Source of the DNA: JAEMQF01 sp963775015
GTDB taxonomy: Bacteria > Pseudomonadota > Gammaproteobacteria > Burkholderiales > Burkholderiaceae_C
DNA: 64,000 bases
Assembly (NCBI GenBank): GCA_963775015.1
Contig: CAVZHI010000011.1
Coordinates: 124,001 to 188,000, forward strand
Reading direction: 5' to 3'
This document shows positions 47,511 through 58,822 of the stretch, piece after piece. Position numbers and translations under genes: made by a program. Below the pieces are notes generated by a model. The model was given only the letters and a program-made list of their open reading frames with translations, did not search any database and was not told where the DNA came from. The first letter of the stretch is position 1. Each line of letters begins with the position of its first letter.

Positions 47511-50500
47511 GTGACACCACTGACGTCAGCGCCAGCGCGGCCATCGCCCAAGCGTGCGGGCCCCGCGCCGCGCCCCTTGCCCCGCATCACGTTCCCCGAG
47601 TCGTTGCCGGTCTCCAGCCGGCGCGACGAGATCGCGCGCGCCATCGCGGCGAACCAGGTCGTGATCGTCTGCGGCGAAACCGGATCCGGCAAAACGACGC
47701 AATTGCCGAAGATCGCGCTCACCCTCGGCCGCGGCGTCGGCGCAGGAGGCGCAGGGCTGATCGGCCACACCCAGCCGCGGCGCATCGCCGCGTCGAGCGT
47801 GGCCAAACGCATCGCGCAGGAACTGAACTCGCCGCTCGGCGAAGTGATCGGCTTCAAGGTGCGCTTCCAAGACCGGTTCCAACAAGGCGCGTCGGTCAAG
47901 CTCATGACCGACGGCATCCTGCTCGCCGAAACCCAGGGCGATCCGCTGCTGCGGCGCTACGACACGCTCATCATCGACGAGGCCCACGAGCGCAGCCTGA
48001 ACATCGACTTTCTGCTCGGCTACCTGCGGCGCATCCTGCCGCAGCGCCCGGATCTGAAGGTTATCGTGACGTCGGCGACGATCGACGCCGATCGTTTCGC
48101 TCGCCACTTCGCCGGGGCCGACGGCCCGGCCCCGGTGCTGCAGGTGTCGGGCCGCCTGTTCCCGGTCGAACAGCGCTGGCGGCCTTTCGAAGAGAGCCGC
48201 GAGTACGACTTGAACTACGCCATCGCCGACGCGGTGGACGAGCTCTGGCGCGAAGGCGCGGGCGACGTGCTCGTGTTCCTGCCCGGCGAGCGCGAGATCC
48301 GCGAAGCTGCGGAACATTTGCGTGGTCACCACCCGCCGGGGGTGAGCGTCATCCCACTGTTCGCGCGCCTGAGCCAGGCCGAGCAGGACCGGGTCTTCGA
48401 GCCGCACGCGGCGCCGCGAATCGTGCTCGCGACCAACGTTGCCGAGACCTCGCTCACCGTTCCGGGGATTCGCTACGTCGTCGACTCGGGGACGGCGAGG
48501 GTGAAGCGCTACAGCTTTCGCAACAAGATCGAACAACTGCTCGTCGAGCCGATCAGCCGGGCCGCGGCGAACCAGCGTGCCGGGCGCTGCGGGCGGGTCA
48601 GCGAGGGCATCTGCGTCCGGCTCTACGCCGAAGCCGAATTCGCGGCGCGGCCTGCCTACACCGATCCGGAGATCCTGCGCTCTTCGTTGGCGGGCGTGAT
48701 CCTGCGCATGAAGGCGCTGAAACTGGGCGACGTCGAGGACTTTCCTTTCCTCGAAGCACCGCCGCGCCGCGCCATCGCTGACGGCTACCAGTTGCTCGCC
48801 GAACTCGGCGCGACCGACGATGCGAATCAGCTCACCGCGGTGGGTTGGGAGTTGACCCAGTTGCCGCTCGATCCACGCGTCGGACGCATGATCATCGAGG
48901 CGCGCAAGCGCAACGCGCTCACCGAAGTGCTGGTGCTCGCGAGTGCGTTCAGCGTGCAAGACGTTCGCGACCGTCCGCTCGAGCAACAGCAGGCGGCCGA
49001 CCAGGCGCACAAGAAGTTCGACGACGAGCGCAGCGAATTCATCGGCGACCTGAAACTCTGGAATTGGCTCGAAGCGAGCCGCATCGGGCACGCGCCCGCA
49101 CCCGGCGCTGCGGCGGCGGCTCAAGGGGCGAGCCCGAAGCTCTCGTCGCGCAAACAAGAACAGTTGATGCGCGAGAGCTTCCTCTCACCCCGACGGGTTC
49201 GCGAATGGCGCGACCTGCATTCGCAGTTGCACACCGTCGTCGCCGAGCACGGCTGGCGCCTGAACACGAGCCCCGCGACGTACGAACAACTTCACTTGTC
49301 GATGCTCGCCGGTTTGATCGGCAACATCGGCTGCAAGAGCGACGACGACGAGTGGTACCTGGGCGCGCGCGGCATCCGCTTTTATCGTCACCCCGGAGTC
49401 CATCTGTCGAAGAAGCCCGGCCGCTGGATCGTCGCCGCCGAACTCGTCGAAACGACACGCCTGTACGGCCGCGGCATCGCAGCGATCGAACCGCAATGGT
49501 TGCCCGACATCGCCGCGCACCTGCTGAAAAAGCAATTGCTCGAGCCGCATTGGGAAAAGAAGGCGGCCGAAGTCATCGCCCTGGAGCGCGCGACGCTTTA
49601 CGGCATCGTCGTCTACAACAACAAGCGCATCAACTTCGGCCATGTCGATCCGGTCGCAGCGCGCGAGATCTTCATTCGCGAGGCGCTCGTCGCCGGGGAT
49701 TGGGAAACGCGCCTGCCCTTCATCGCAGCGAACCGCAAGCTGATCGCCCAGGTGCAGGAGCTCGAACACAAGGCGCGGCGCCAGGACGTTCTCGTCGACG
49801 ATGAACTGATCCACGCGTTCTACGACCAGCACCTGCCCGCCGACGTCTGCAGCGGCGCGACGCTGGAGCGCTGGTACCGGCACGAGAGCAAGGCTCACCC
49901 GACGCTGCTGCAGTTGACGCGCGAAGAATTGATGCGTCACGAGGCGGCGGGAATCACGAGTGCGCAATACCCGCGCACGATCCGGCTGGGGGGTGTCGAC
50001 TGTGCGGCGCAGTACCTGCACGATCCGGGTGACGCGCATGACGGTTTGACCGTCACCCTGCCGATCTATGGCCTGAACCAGGTGAGCGAAGAACGCTGCG
50101 AGTGGCTCGTGCCCGGAATGCTCGCCGACAAGGTGCTCGCCCTGCTCAAGACCTTGCCGCAGCGGCCGCGTTCGCGGCTGATGCCGCTGGCCGAGACGGT
50201 CGCCGACTTTTGTGCGAACGTCGAATTTGCGCAGGGCGGTCTGCTCGATGCGCTGCTGGCGCGGGTCCGTTCCCGCGCCCAACTCGAAGTGCGGCGTTCC
50301 GACTTCAAGCTCGAACAATTGGCGCCGCACTTGACGATGAATTTTCGCGTCTGCGACGAGCACGGTCGCCAGCTCGGCGCGGGGCGGAACCTGGCGGCGC
50401 TGAAGGCCGAGTTGGGCGGGCAGGCGCGCTCGGCGTTCCAGGCGCTCGCGGTGCTCAAAGCGCCGGCAATGGCGCCGCCCGTGCAAGGCGCCCAGCGCAA

Positions 50501-51417
50501 TCCTGCCGCCGCCCAGGCGACCGGCGCTGCTGCGCCGAAGGCGCAGGTGCAACCCGCTTCGCCTGCGGCAGCGCGCTACGTCGACTGGAGCTTCGATGCC
50601 TTGCCCGAGTTGCTCGAAGTGCGCCGCGGCGAGCAGGTTCTGCTGGGTTTCCCGGCGCTGATCGACAAGGCGACGCATGTCGAAATCGAGGTCTTCGACG
50701 AACCCGAGGTCGCGTCGACCGCACATCGCGCCGGGCTGCGCCGCTTGGTGAGGCTGCAGCTGAGCGAGGCGCTGAAATACCTTGCGAAGAACATTCCCGA
50801 CTTGCAGCGCATGGCCGCGGCGTACATGGCCTTGGGGACGAGCGACGAGCTGCGCGAGCAGATCGTCGAAGCGGCGCTCGATCGCGCCTTTCTCGCCGAG
50901 CCCTGGCCGACGAGCCGATCGGAGTTCACGCGCAGGCTCGACGAAGGGCGATCCCGCCTGAACCTGATCGCCGGCGAGGTGGCGCGCGCCTGCGCCGCGG
51001 TGCTCGACGAATACGCCAGCGGCGCTGCGCAAACTGCGCGATGCGCGCGCGAGCAAGGGGGTGGCGGACGACGTCACCGCGCAGCTGGCACGGCTCGTCG
51101 GGAAGCGGTTCATCGTCACGACACCTTGGGCACAGCTCGGGCATTTGCCGCGCTACCTGAAAGCGGTCGTGCTGCGCCTGGACAAGCTGCGCGCCGATCC
51201 GCAGCGCGACGCGCGCCTGCTGGCGCAAATCCAGCCGCTGGAGAACGCTTTTGTGCGCGTGCTCGCCGGGCGCAAAGGCAAGCCGGACCCGCGCCTCGAC
51301 GAATTCCGCTGGCTGCTCGAAGAACTGCGCGTCGGCCTGTTTGCGCAGGAGCTGCGAACCGCACAACCCGCGAGCGTGAAACGCCTCGAGAAGATCTGGC
51401 AGCAGATCGCGCAGTAG
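47511..51417 (+). pseudogene. hrpA: ATP-dependent RNA helicase HrpA, frameshifted near the 3' end as sequenced
   Basis: A DEAH-box helicase of about 1300 residues with Walker A GETGSGKTTQLPK, the DEAH motif IIDEAHERSLN, VTSATIDADRF, the helicase C motif NVAETSLTVPGI and RAGRCGRVSEG. Near 51021 the family sequence shifts by one base into another frame, which supplies the last 132 residues (ALRKLRDARASKG to KIWQQIAQ at 51417). One extra G at 51021/51022 repairs it. HrpA acts on structured RNA and collided ribosomes. I chose GTG 47511, which has GATAAT ending 9 nt upstream. ATG 47454 is possible. Confidence 0.9.
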
Positions 51418-51468
51418 CTTGATCCCCTTGATCCCCACTCACCAAGGCGTTCGTCGCCCGATCCGACC

Positions 51469-52431
51469 ATGGCCACCTCGAGTCTGATTGCGCTGATCGA
51501 CGACATCGCGACGCTGCTCGACGATGTCGCATTGATGACAAAAGTCGCGGCGAAAAAAGCGGCGGGTGTCCTGGGCGACGACCTCGCGCTCAACGCGCAG
51601 CAGGTGTCCGGCGTGCGCGCCGATCGAGAACTCGCGGTGGTCTGGGCCGTCGCCACAGGAAGCGCACGCAACAAGCTCATCCTCGTGCCTGCGGCTCTGG
51701 CGATCAGTGCCTTTGCACCTTGGGCGGTGACGCCGCTGCTGATGCTGGGGGGCTTGTTCCTGTGTTTCGAAGGCGTCGAAAAACTCGCGCATCGCTGGCT
51801 GCATCGCGCCGCGGAAGACGCGCAAGCGCACCAGCAACTGTTGGACGCCGTGAACAACCCCGCCGTCGACCTGGTCGCGTTTGAGGCGCAGAAGATCAAG
51901 GGCGCGATCCGCACCGACTTTGTGTTGTCGGCGGAAATCGTCGCGATCACGCTCGGCGCCATCGCCGGGTCGCCCATGGCGCTGCAGCTCGGCGTGCTGA
52001 GCGCGGTCGCCGCGTTGCTGACGATTGGCGTCTACGGCATCGTCGCGGCGATCGTCAAGCTCGACGATCTCGGCTTGTACCTCTGCCGCAGCGCGGCCGA
52101 TGACGCATCGGCCGCCATTCGACGCGCCGTCGGAGCGGGCATCTTGCGGGCTGCGCCGCTGTTGATGAAGTTCCTGTCGGTGGCGGGGACTGCGGCGATG
52201 TTCCTCGTCGGCGGCGGAATCCTGATGCACGGATTGCCGCTGCCGCACGATGGGGTGGGCGTGTTGCTTGCGGCGGCAGTGCCGGCGAGCGCGGCGCGTG
52301 CAGTCCTGCAGGCCGTGCTTCCACCGTTGCTTGACGCGTTGCTCGGTGTCCTGGCCGGCGCGCTCGCGCTCGCCGCGGTGGCGGGGTTCAAACGCGTGGC
52401 TGCAGCGCTGAAGCGGCGCGCCCGGCGCTGA
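51469..52431 (+). CDS. DUF808 (YedI-like) inner-membrane protein
   Basis: The 320-residue protein opens with the family motif LIALIDDIATLLDDVALMTKVAAKKAAGVLGDDLALNAQQVSG and has about six to eight hydrophobic segments, many Ala/Leu-rich. E. coli YedI is the reference, and its function is unknown. It starts 51 bp after hrpA on the same strand. The C-terminus is basic (KRRARR). Confidence 0.88.
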   Translation: MATSSLIALIDDIATLLDDVALMTKVAAKKAAGVLGDDLALNAQQVSGVRADRELAVVWAVATGSARNKLILVPAALAISAFAPWAVTPLLMLGGLFLCFEGVEKLAHRWLHRAAEDAQAHQQLLDAVNNPAVDLVAFEAQKIKGAIRTDFVLSAEIVAITLGAIAGSPMALQLGVLSAVAALLTIGVYGIVAAIVKLDDLGLYLCRSAADDASAAIRRAVGAGILRAAPLLMKFLSVAGTAAMFLVGGGILMHGLPLPHDGVGVLLAAAVPASAARAVLQAVLPPLLDALLGVLAGALALAAVAGFKRVAAALKRRARR

Positions 52432-52606
52432 AGGTCCGCGCCTCGCCGCGCTTCAATTGAACTGTTTGGCGTCGATGGCGGCGCTTCTGTGCACCGGATG
52501 ACCCCAGTAGGCGTTTCATGTGGGCATCTATCCGATCGGCAAAGCCACCTTCACTTGGGAGGGCGGACTGCGCCGGTTGTGCGATGCACTCTCCGAAAGG
52601 GAGCCC

Positions 52607-52834
52607 ATGGCGGCCTTGTCAAATTTGCCGAATGCCGATTGCGACGCCGAGTACGAAGTGCGCTTCGAGTCGCTCTTCGACCCGGGCAAGGGATTCACTT
52701 TCCCGTGCGACGAACATGGTGTCGTCGACCTCGACGCGCTCAGCGAGCGCGCCCGGAACAACTACTTCTACGCCCGGACGGTCGTAGGCCGCGAGTTTGC
52801 GCCGGCGACTCTCATGCGTCGTGTGGCGCGCTGA
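52607..52834 (+). CDS. Small hypothetical protein, convergent paralog of 52895-53113
   Basis: The 75-residue soluble protein starts at ATG 52607 with an AAGGGAG ribosome site; an in-frame GTG at 52520 has none. The core YEVRFESLFD, FPCDEHGVVDLDALSERAR, NNYFYAR and VVGREF is repeated in the oppositely oriented gene 60 bp downstream. One conserved cysteine sits in FPCD. I recall similar small proteins in other Burkholderiales but know of no function. No signal or membrane segment is seen. Confidence 0.75.
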   Translation: MAALSNLPNADCDAEYEVRFESLFDPGKGFTFPCDEHGVVDLDALSERARNNYFYARTVVGREFAPATLMRRVAR

Positions 52835-52894
52835 ACCACTGCGGCGCGCGACGTTCAGGCCGCAGCGCTCGAGCGCGAAACGCCGCGCGCAAGC

Positions 52895-53113
52895 TCAATG
52901 AGAGGCCGTGGGCCGCACCGCCGGAACCGAGAACTCCCGCCCCACGACAGCGCGTGCGTACAGGTAGTTGACTCGGGCGCGCTCGCTCAGCGCGTCCAGG
53001 TTGACCTGTCCCTTGACGTCGCAGGGAAACGAGTACGCGCGGCCCTCGTCGAACAGCGACTTGAAGCGAAGTTCATAGGCGGTGTCGCGGGCGGCGGGGG
53101 TCGAATCATGCAT
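52895..53113 (-). CDS. Small hypothetical protein, convergent paralog of 52607-52834
   Basis: The 72-residue protein (MHDSTPAARDTAYELRF start) shares YELRFKSLFDEGR, FPCDVKGQVNLDALSERAR, NYLYAR and VVGREF with the plus-strand gene facing it. ATG 53113 was chosen by alignment with the paralog; a longer ORF to 53188 exists. The two genes are tail to tail and form an imperfect inverted repeat of about 150 bp at DNA level. Function unknown. Confidence 0.75.
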   Translation of the reverse strand: MHDSTPAARDTAYELRFKSLFDEGRAYSFPCDVKGQVNLDALSERARVNYLYARAVVGREFSVPAVRPTASH

Positions 53114-53228
53114 GTTGCTTGCTCCGAAGTTTGCGCGTGGCGTGTTTCCTTGCTCGCAAGCGTAGGTGCCGCCGGCGACCCGAACCATGCCGCGTTCGCG
53201 GGGGCATGACGCGGTGAACGTGACATCG

Positions 53229-53257
53229 TTGACGAACTGCGACTCCCCTGTTTAGAG
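53229..53257 (+). promoter_or_regulatory. Candidate promoter for the small membrane protein gene
   Basis: TTGACG (53229-53234), a 17-bp spacer and TTAGAG (53252-53257) lie in the divergent gap, about 95 nt before the ATG at 53353. Confidence 0.4.
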
Positions 53258-53352
53258 TGCCCTCATTTGCCTCATGCGCCGAAGAATCGTTCCGGACAGA
53301 CAATGCTGCAACGCCTCCCAACGAGTTTTCGGCCAACCTCGGACTGAACCTG

Positions 53353-53637
53353 ATGGAAAAGATCTCGGCTGCCGTGATTCTTGTCGTGTGTCTCGTCATG
53401 CTGGCGAGGCTGGTGTTGGCCGAACCGCAGCGCCGCAGGTTCGATGCCTGGACACTGCGCGCCTGGCAAGGCATCGGGCCGCAGTGGCGGCGCGCGACGC
53501 GCTGGTGGTCGAATCGGCGCTACGCCGCGGTCGCCGCGCGCGAGGCGATTCACCGCGCCAAGGCAGGGACCGAAGTCGAGCGCGACGGCAATGTTTATCG
53601 ACCCGGGTCGTTTCGCCATCCGCGCAAGCCGCATTGA
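53353..53637 (+). CDS. Hypothetical single-pass membrane protein
   Basis: The 94-residue product has one N-terminal hydrophobic helix (ISAAVILVVCLVMLARLVLA, residues 4-23) and then a very basic, Trp/Arg-rich cytoplasmic-type tail (WRRATRWWSNRRY...HRAKAG, RHPRKPH). I do not recognise a family. The ATG at 53353 places the helix at the N-terminus; the upstream extension is not hydrophobic. Confidence 0.65.
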   Translation: MEKISAAVILVVCLVMLARLVLAEPQRRRFDAWTLRAWQGIGPQWRRATRWWSNRRYAAVAAREAIHRAKAGTEVERDGNVYRPGSFRHPRKPH

Positions 53638-53711
53638 CCTCAACGGCCAATATGCTTGAAGCGCTGGCGACCGACGACCGGGGAGGCTCCTAGACGCCTG
53701 GGGCTGCGGCG

Positions 53712-54809
53712 ATGGCAGTGAACACCGTTCCCGTCAAGACAGCGCTCGGCGCCGACGAGTTGCGGGGTCGCTCGCGAACCCTTGGCCAGCGTCTGCGCAC
53801 GGTCCTGCTGCTGGTCGACGGGCGCCGTTCGCTCAGCGAGGTCCTCAGCCTTGCCCAGCAGGCCGGCGCCCAGCCGAGCCACTTCGACGAGCTCGTCCGA
53901 GCCGGCATGGTCATGCTGCCCGAAGTCTCGCAGGGCCCGGTGGCCGAATCCAGCCAGGCAACGACGCAAAGTCCCGGTGTGGCGAGCGTGTTGTCCAAGT
54001 GGCCATCGTCAGTGGCGCAGCGCGAGCCCGACCCGGCGCCCGACTCGCGCAGCCCGCGTTCAGTTTGGCCGCGATTCGGCCGCGCCGCAGCCAAGCCGAC
54101 GGAATTGCCGTCGGTGCCGTCGGCAGGCGTCTTCGGTGAGATCGGCGAAATCGTGCCGTCGCGCCAACCGCACGAAGCCTCGCTTGCGGCGCCACTCGGT
54201 CCACCGATTGAGCGACCGGCGCCACTCCAAGAAGTGGCGCGTCGTGAGCCCACAATTGCCCCGGTCTCACCAGTTGGCGCAGGAGCAAAGCGGGCGAGTG
54301 TTCCGCATCTGCCTTCGCCAGCCCCCGCTGCGGCGACGCGTTCCAGAACGGTGGCCGATGAGGCTTTGCGCATCCGTCCGGCGGCGCCACCGCAGGCAGC
54401 GCCTGCACCCGTGGCCTTGCGCGCTCAATTGCCTGCGAGCCCCGCTTCGCGCGGCCGGCGCGAGCCGGGCCTGACGTCAGTTCCGTCGCTGCGCGACGAG
54501 GTGCGCGCCCAGGTGGTGGAGGTGGCGGCGCCGCCTGCGCCCGAACGCGACCCCGTCACGGCAGCGTCGGAGAAACTGGAACATGTGCGCTCGCTGCTGT
54601 ACGAAACGCTGCGACTCGATTCGCCGGTCTTCGGTGCACGCATGTTGCTGCGTCTTCGGGAGGCGACGACGCGCGACGACCTGATCGAACTCGTCTGGTC
54701 CATCGAGCGCCACTTGGCCGCGACGCGCCACTCGCGCAAGGAGATGCTCAGTCTGCACCGCGCGCGCGAATTGCTTGGCCTGGGCAACACCGTCGTCCCT
54801 GAGGAATGA
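53712..54809 (+). CDS. Hypothetical protein with N-terminal winged-helix-like module and proline-rich linker
   Basis: The 365-residue protein has three parts. Residues 10-70 are a compact helical module (LGADELRGRSRTLGQRLRTVLLLVDGRRSLSEVLSLAQQAG) of a type often placed before signalling domains in Burkholderiales proteins. Residues about 75-270 are a Pro/Ala/Ser-rich, probably disordered linker. Residues 280-365 are a helical domain (EKLEHVRSLLYETLRLDSPVFGARMLLRLREATTRDDLIELVWSIERHL). No catalytic motif is visible. It converges with the M23 peptidase gene. A regulatory or scaffolding role is a guess. Confidence 0.7.
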   Translation: MAVNTVPVKTALGADELRGRSRTLGQRLRTVLLLVDGRRSLSEVLSLAQQAGAQPSHFDELVRAGMVMLPEVSQGPVAESSQATTQSPGVASVLSKWPSSVAQREPDPAPDSRSPRSVWPRFGRAAAKPTELPSVPSAGVFGEIGEIVPSRQPHEASLAAPLGPPIERPAPLQEVARREPTIAPVSPVGAGAKRASVPHLPSPAPAAATRSRTVADEALRIRPAAPPQAAPAPVALRAQLPASPASRGRREPGLTSVPSLRDEVRAQVVEVAAPPAPERDPVTAASEKLEHVRSLLYETLRLDSPVFGARMLLRLREATTRDDLIELVWSIERHLAATRHSRKEMLSLHRARELLGLGNTVVPEE

Positions 54810-54825
54810 GCAGGGCGACATCGCG

Positions 54826-55710
54826 TCAGCGCCTCGCGGTGCCGTCCCGCCCGGACTGCTCGGTATCGTCGGACCCGAGAAAAAGCGCTGGGTCGACCAT
54901 GGCGCGGTTCAAACTCACCGACCAATGCAGATGCGGGCCGGTGACACGACCGGTGGCACCGACTTCGCCGAGCAGCTGCCCCGCCTCGAGTGTTGCTCCA
55001 ACCTTGACGCGCACCGCGCTCAGGTGGCAAACCATCGTCAGCAGGCCCGAGCCATGGTCGAGCCAAACCGTTTTGCCGTTGAAGAAATAGTCGCCCACGT
55101 CGAGCACCGTGCCGGCAAGCGGCGCAACCACCGGCGTGCCGATGGGCGCTGCGATGTCCATGCCGCTGTGTGGGTTGCGCGCTTGGCCGTTGAAGATCCG
55201 ACGCAAGCCGAATGAACTCGATCGCGGCCCGGCGACGGGCGGCCGCATGCGCAAGGTGTCGGGCGGCTGGTCGCTGAAGCTGGCGATGACCTGCGCTTGA
55301 TGCGTGCGCTCGCGCTCGTAGCGGGCCAAGTCGGCTTTTGACAGGTCCACCTGGCCCGGAGCCACCTTCAGGTGTTGCTCCGCGTACGCCGCGGGCCGCA
55401 CCTCGAAGCTGATGCGTCTGGGCTTGCCTTGTGCCGCGTCGATCACATCGACAGACGCCTGCCCGATGGGCGTGCTGAGCGACAAACCGACGACGGCCCG
55501 CCATCCGTTCGCGTCGCCGACGACAAGCGCAGGGACTTTCGCGTAGCTGACGGCGGGTCGCTGCGGCGCAGGCCCGAGTTCGAGCACGACGACCCCCCCC
55601 GGGACCGGACTGGTCGATACCTGCCCGGTCGCGAGCGAATGTGCTGCTGCCCACAGCATCAGGGCGAGACATCTCCAGTGGATGCGACGCCTGCGTGATC
55701 TCGCACTCAT
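54826..55710 (-). CDS. M23-family (LytM) peptidoglycan endopeptidase
   Basis: The 294-residue exported protein has a signal peptide beginning at ATG 55710 (MSARSRRRRIHWRCLALMLW...). After a beta-rich N-terminal domain it carries the LytM zinc site: HSGMD (His and Asp ligands) and HLHW (catalytic and ligand histidines). It would cut peptide cross-links in peptidoglycan. The earlier in-frame starts (55752, 55800) do not improve the signal peptide. It lies tail to tail with the preceding hypothetical gene. Confidence 0.88.
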   Translation of the reverse strand: MSARSRRRRIHWRCLALMLWAAAHSLATGQVSTSPVPGGVVVLELGPAPQRPAVSYAKVPALVVGDANGWRAVVGLSLSTPIGQASVDVIDAAQGKPRRISFEVRPAAYAEQHLKVAPGQVDLSKADLARYERERTHQAQVIASFSDQPPDTLRMRPPVAGPRSSSFGLRRIFNGQARNPHSGMDIAAPIGTPVVAPLAGTVLDVGDYFFNGKTVWLDHGSGLLTMVCHLSAVRVKVGATLEAGQLLGEVGATGRVTGPHLHWSVSLNRAMVDPALFLGSDDTEQSGRDGTARR

Positions 55711-56043
55711 CACGTCGCAAACGGGCACGTTGGGAAAGCCGTCGGCATGCATCGGTCCATTGTGGTCGATACCAAGGGGTCGGCCCCTGGGGTGAGACAC
55801 GCCCCACGATCAAGGCGTGGAACGATTCCAACTTACCTGCGAACTAGGGATGGTGACGCTGCGGTGTTTCACCGAAATTAGGGGTACCGCAGGACGCACA
55901 GGATGTGGTAGGCAAGTTAAGTTTCACTTAATGAACTGAACCATAGAGCTACAGCGCCGGACGGTGGAGAGCGAAGTCGAGGTCCACCTCAAGACGGACA
56001 CGATCAACGCAGCAACGAAAACGCAATTCGCTGGAGGTATCGG
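55711..56043. promoter_or_regulatory. Intergenic region upstream of the multicopper oxidase, with two short palindromes
   Basis: This 333-bp divergent gap contains no supported gene. It holds CGGTG-TTT-CACCG (55862-55874) and TTAAGT-TTC-ACTTAA (55917-55931), both perfect short inverted repeats in an AT-richer patch. A good ribosome site (GGAGG) lies just before the oxidase ATG. I could not place a convincing -35/-10 pair. Confidence 0.35.
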
Positions 56044-58272
<2,229 letters not shown>

Positions 58273-58274
58273 CG

Positions 58275-58748
58275 ATGAAGGCCGGCGCCAGATGGCGGTT
58301 GCGCACACTGGCGGCGGGCCTGTGCCTGTACGCAGTTCAGCTGACCTACGCGGTCACAGGTGCGCCCCAATCGGCCACGGTGCCGGTGTCTGGCACCGTG
58401 GGCGGAGCGCCCGAAGTCGTGGCGTTCAGCGGCAAGGTCCAGATTCGCAGCCATTTGGTCACCGATCCGGACTTTGGCAGGCCGCCGACAGTGCACCTGG
58501 CGATCGACTTGGTGGAGCTGATCGGCAAGGGCTTGACCTCGGGGGCGAAGTACGTCTGCACTGCCGAATTCGTGAACAACACCGAGATCGACGCGAACGA
58601 AGTGATCGAGGTGACGTTTCCGTTTCAGCCGGAGAGCCGCAAGGGTCATCTGGTGGCGCGCGCCGGAAATCTGGCGTTGACGCTGCGGTTCGATGCGCGC
58701 AACGGCGCGGTGATCAGCGGCACGGGTCGGGTTTCAGGAGTCGAATAA
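58275..58748 (+). CDS. Small exported protein of the multicopper oxidase locus
   Basis: The 157-residue protein has a signal peptide (LAAGLCLYAVQLTYAV, cleavage about residue 27) and a beta-rich mature part with a single cysteine (KYVCTAEFVNNTEIDANE). No copper motif is obvious. I do not recognise a family. It starts 2 bp after the oxidase stop, so the two genes are almost certainly co-translated. A role as partner or stabiliser of the oxidase is inferred from position only. Confidence 0.75.
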   Translation: MKAGARWRLRTLAAGLCLYAVQLTYAVTGAPQSATVPVSGTVGGAPEVVAFSGKVQIRSHLVTDPDFGRPPTVHLAIDLVELIGKGLTSGAKYVCTAEFVNNTEIDANEVIEVTFPFQPESRKGHLVARAGNLALTLRFDARNGAVISGTGRVSGVE

Positions 58749-58778
58749 GAAGGCCTGCGAAGGAGAGGGTTTTGGGGC

Positions 58779-58802
58779 GGGTGCCGGCGCGAGCCGGCAC
58801 CC
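58779..58802 (+). other. Strong GNRA-capped hairpin between the small exported protein and SCO-cytochrome genes
   Basis: A perfect 10-bp GC stem (58779-58788 with 58793-58802) with a GCGA loop and no U-tract. It could act as an mRNA stabiliser or a weak attenuator between co-oriented genes. Confidence 0.6.
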
Positions 58803-58822
58803 GAAGCGGGCGAATTTCGAAC

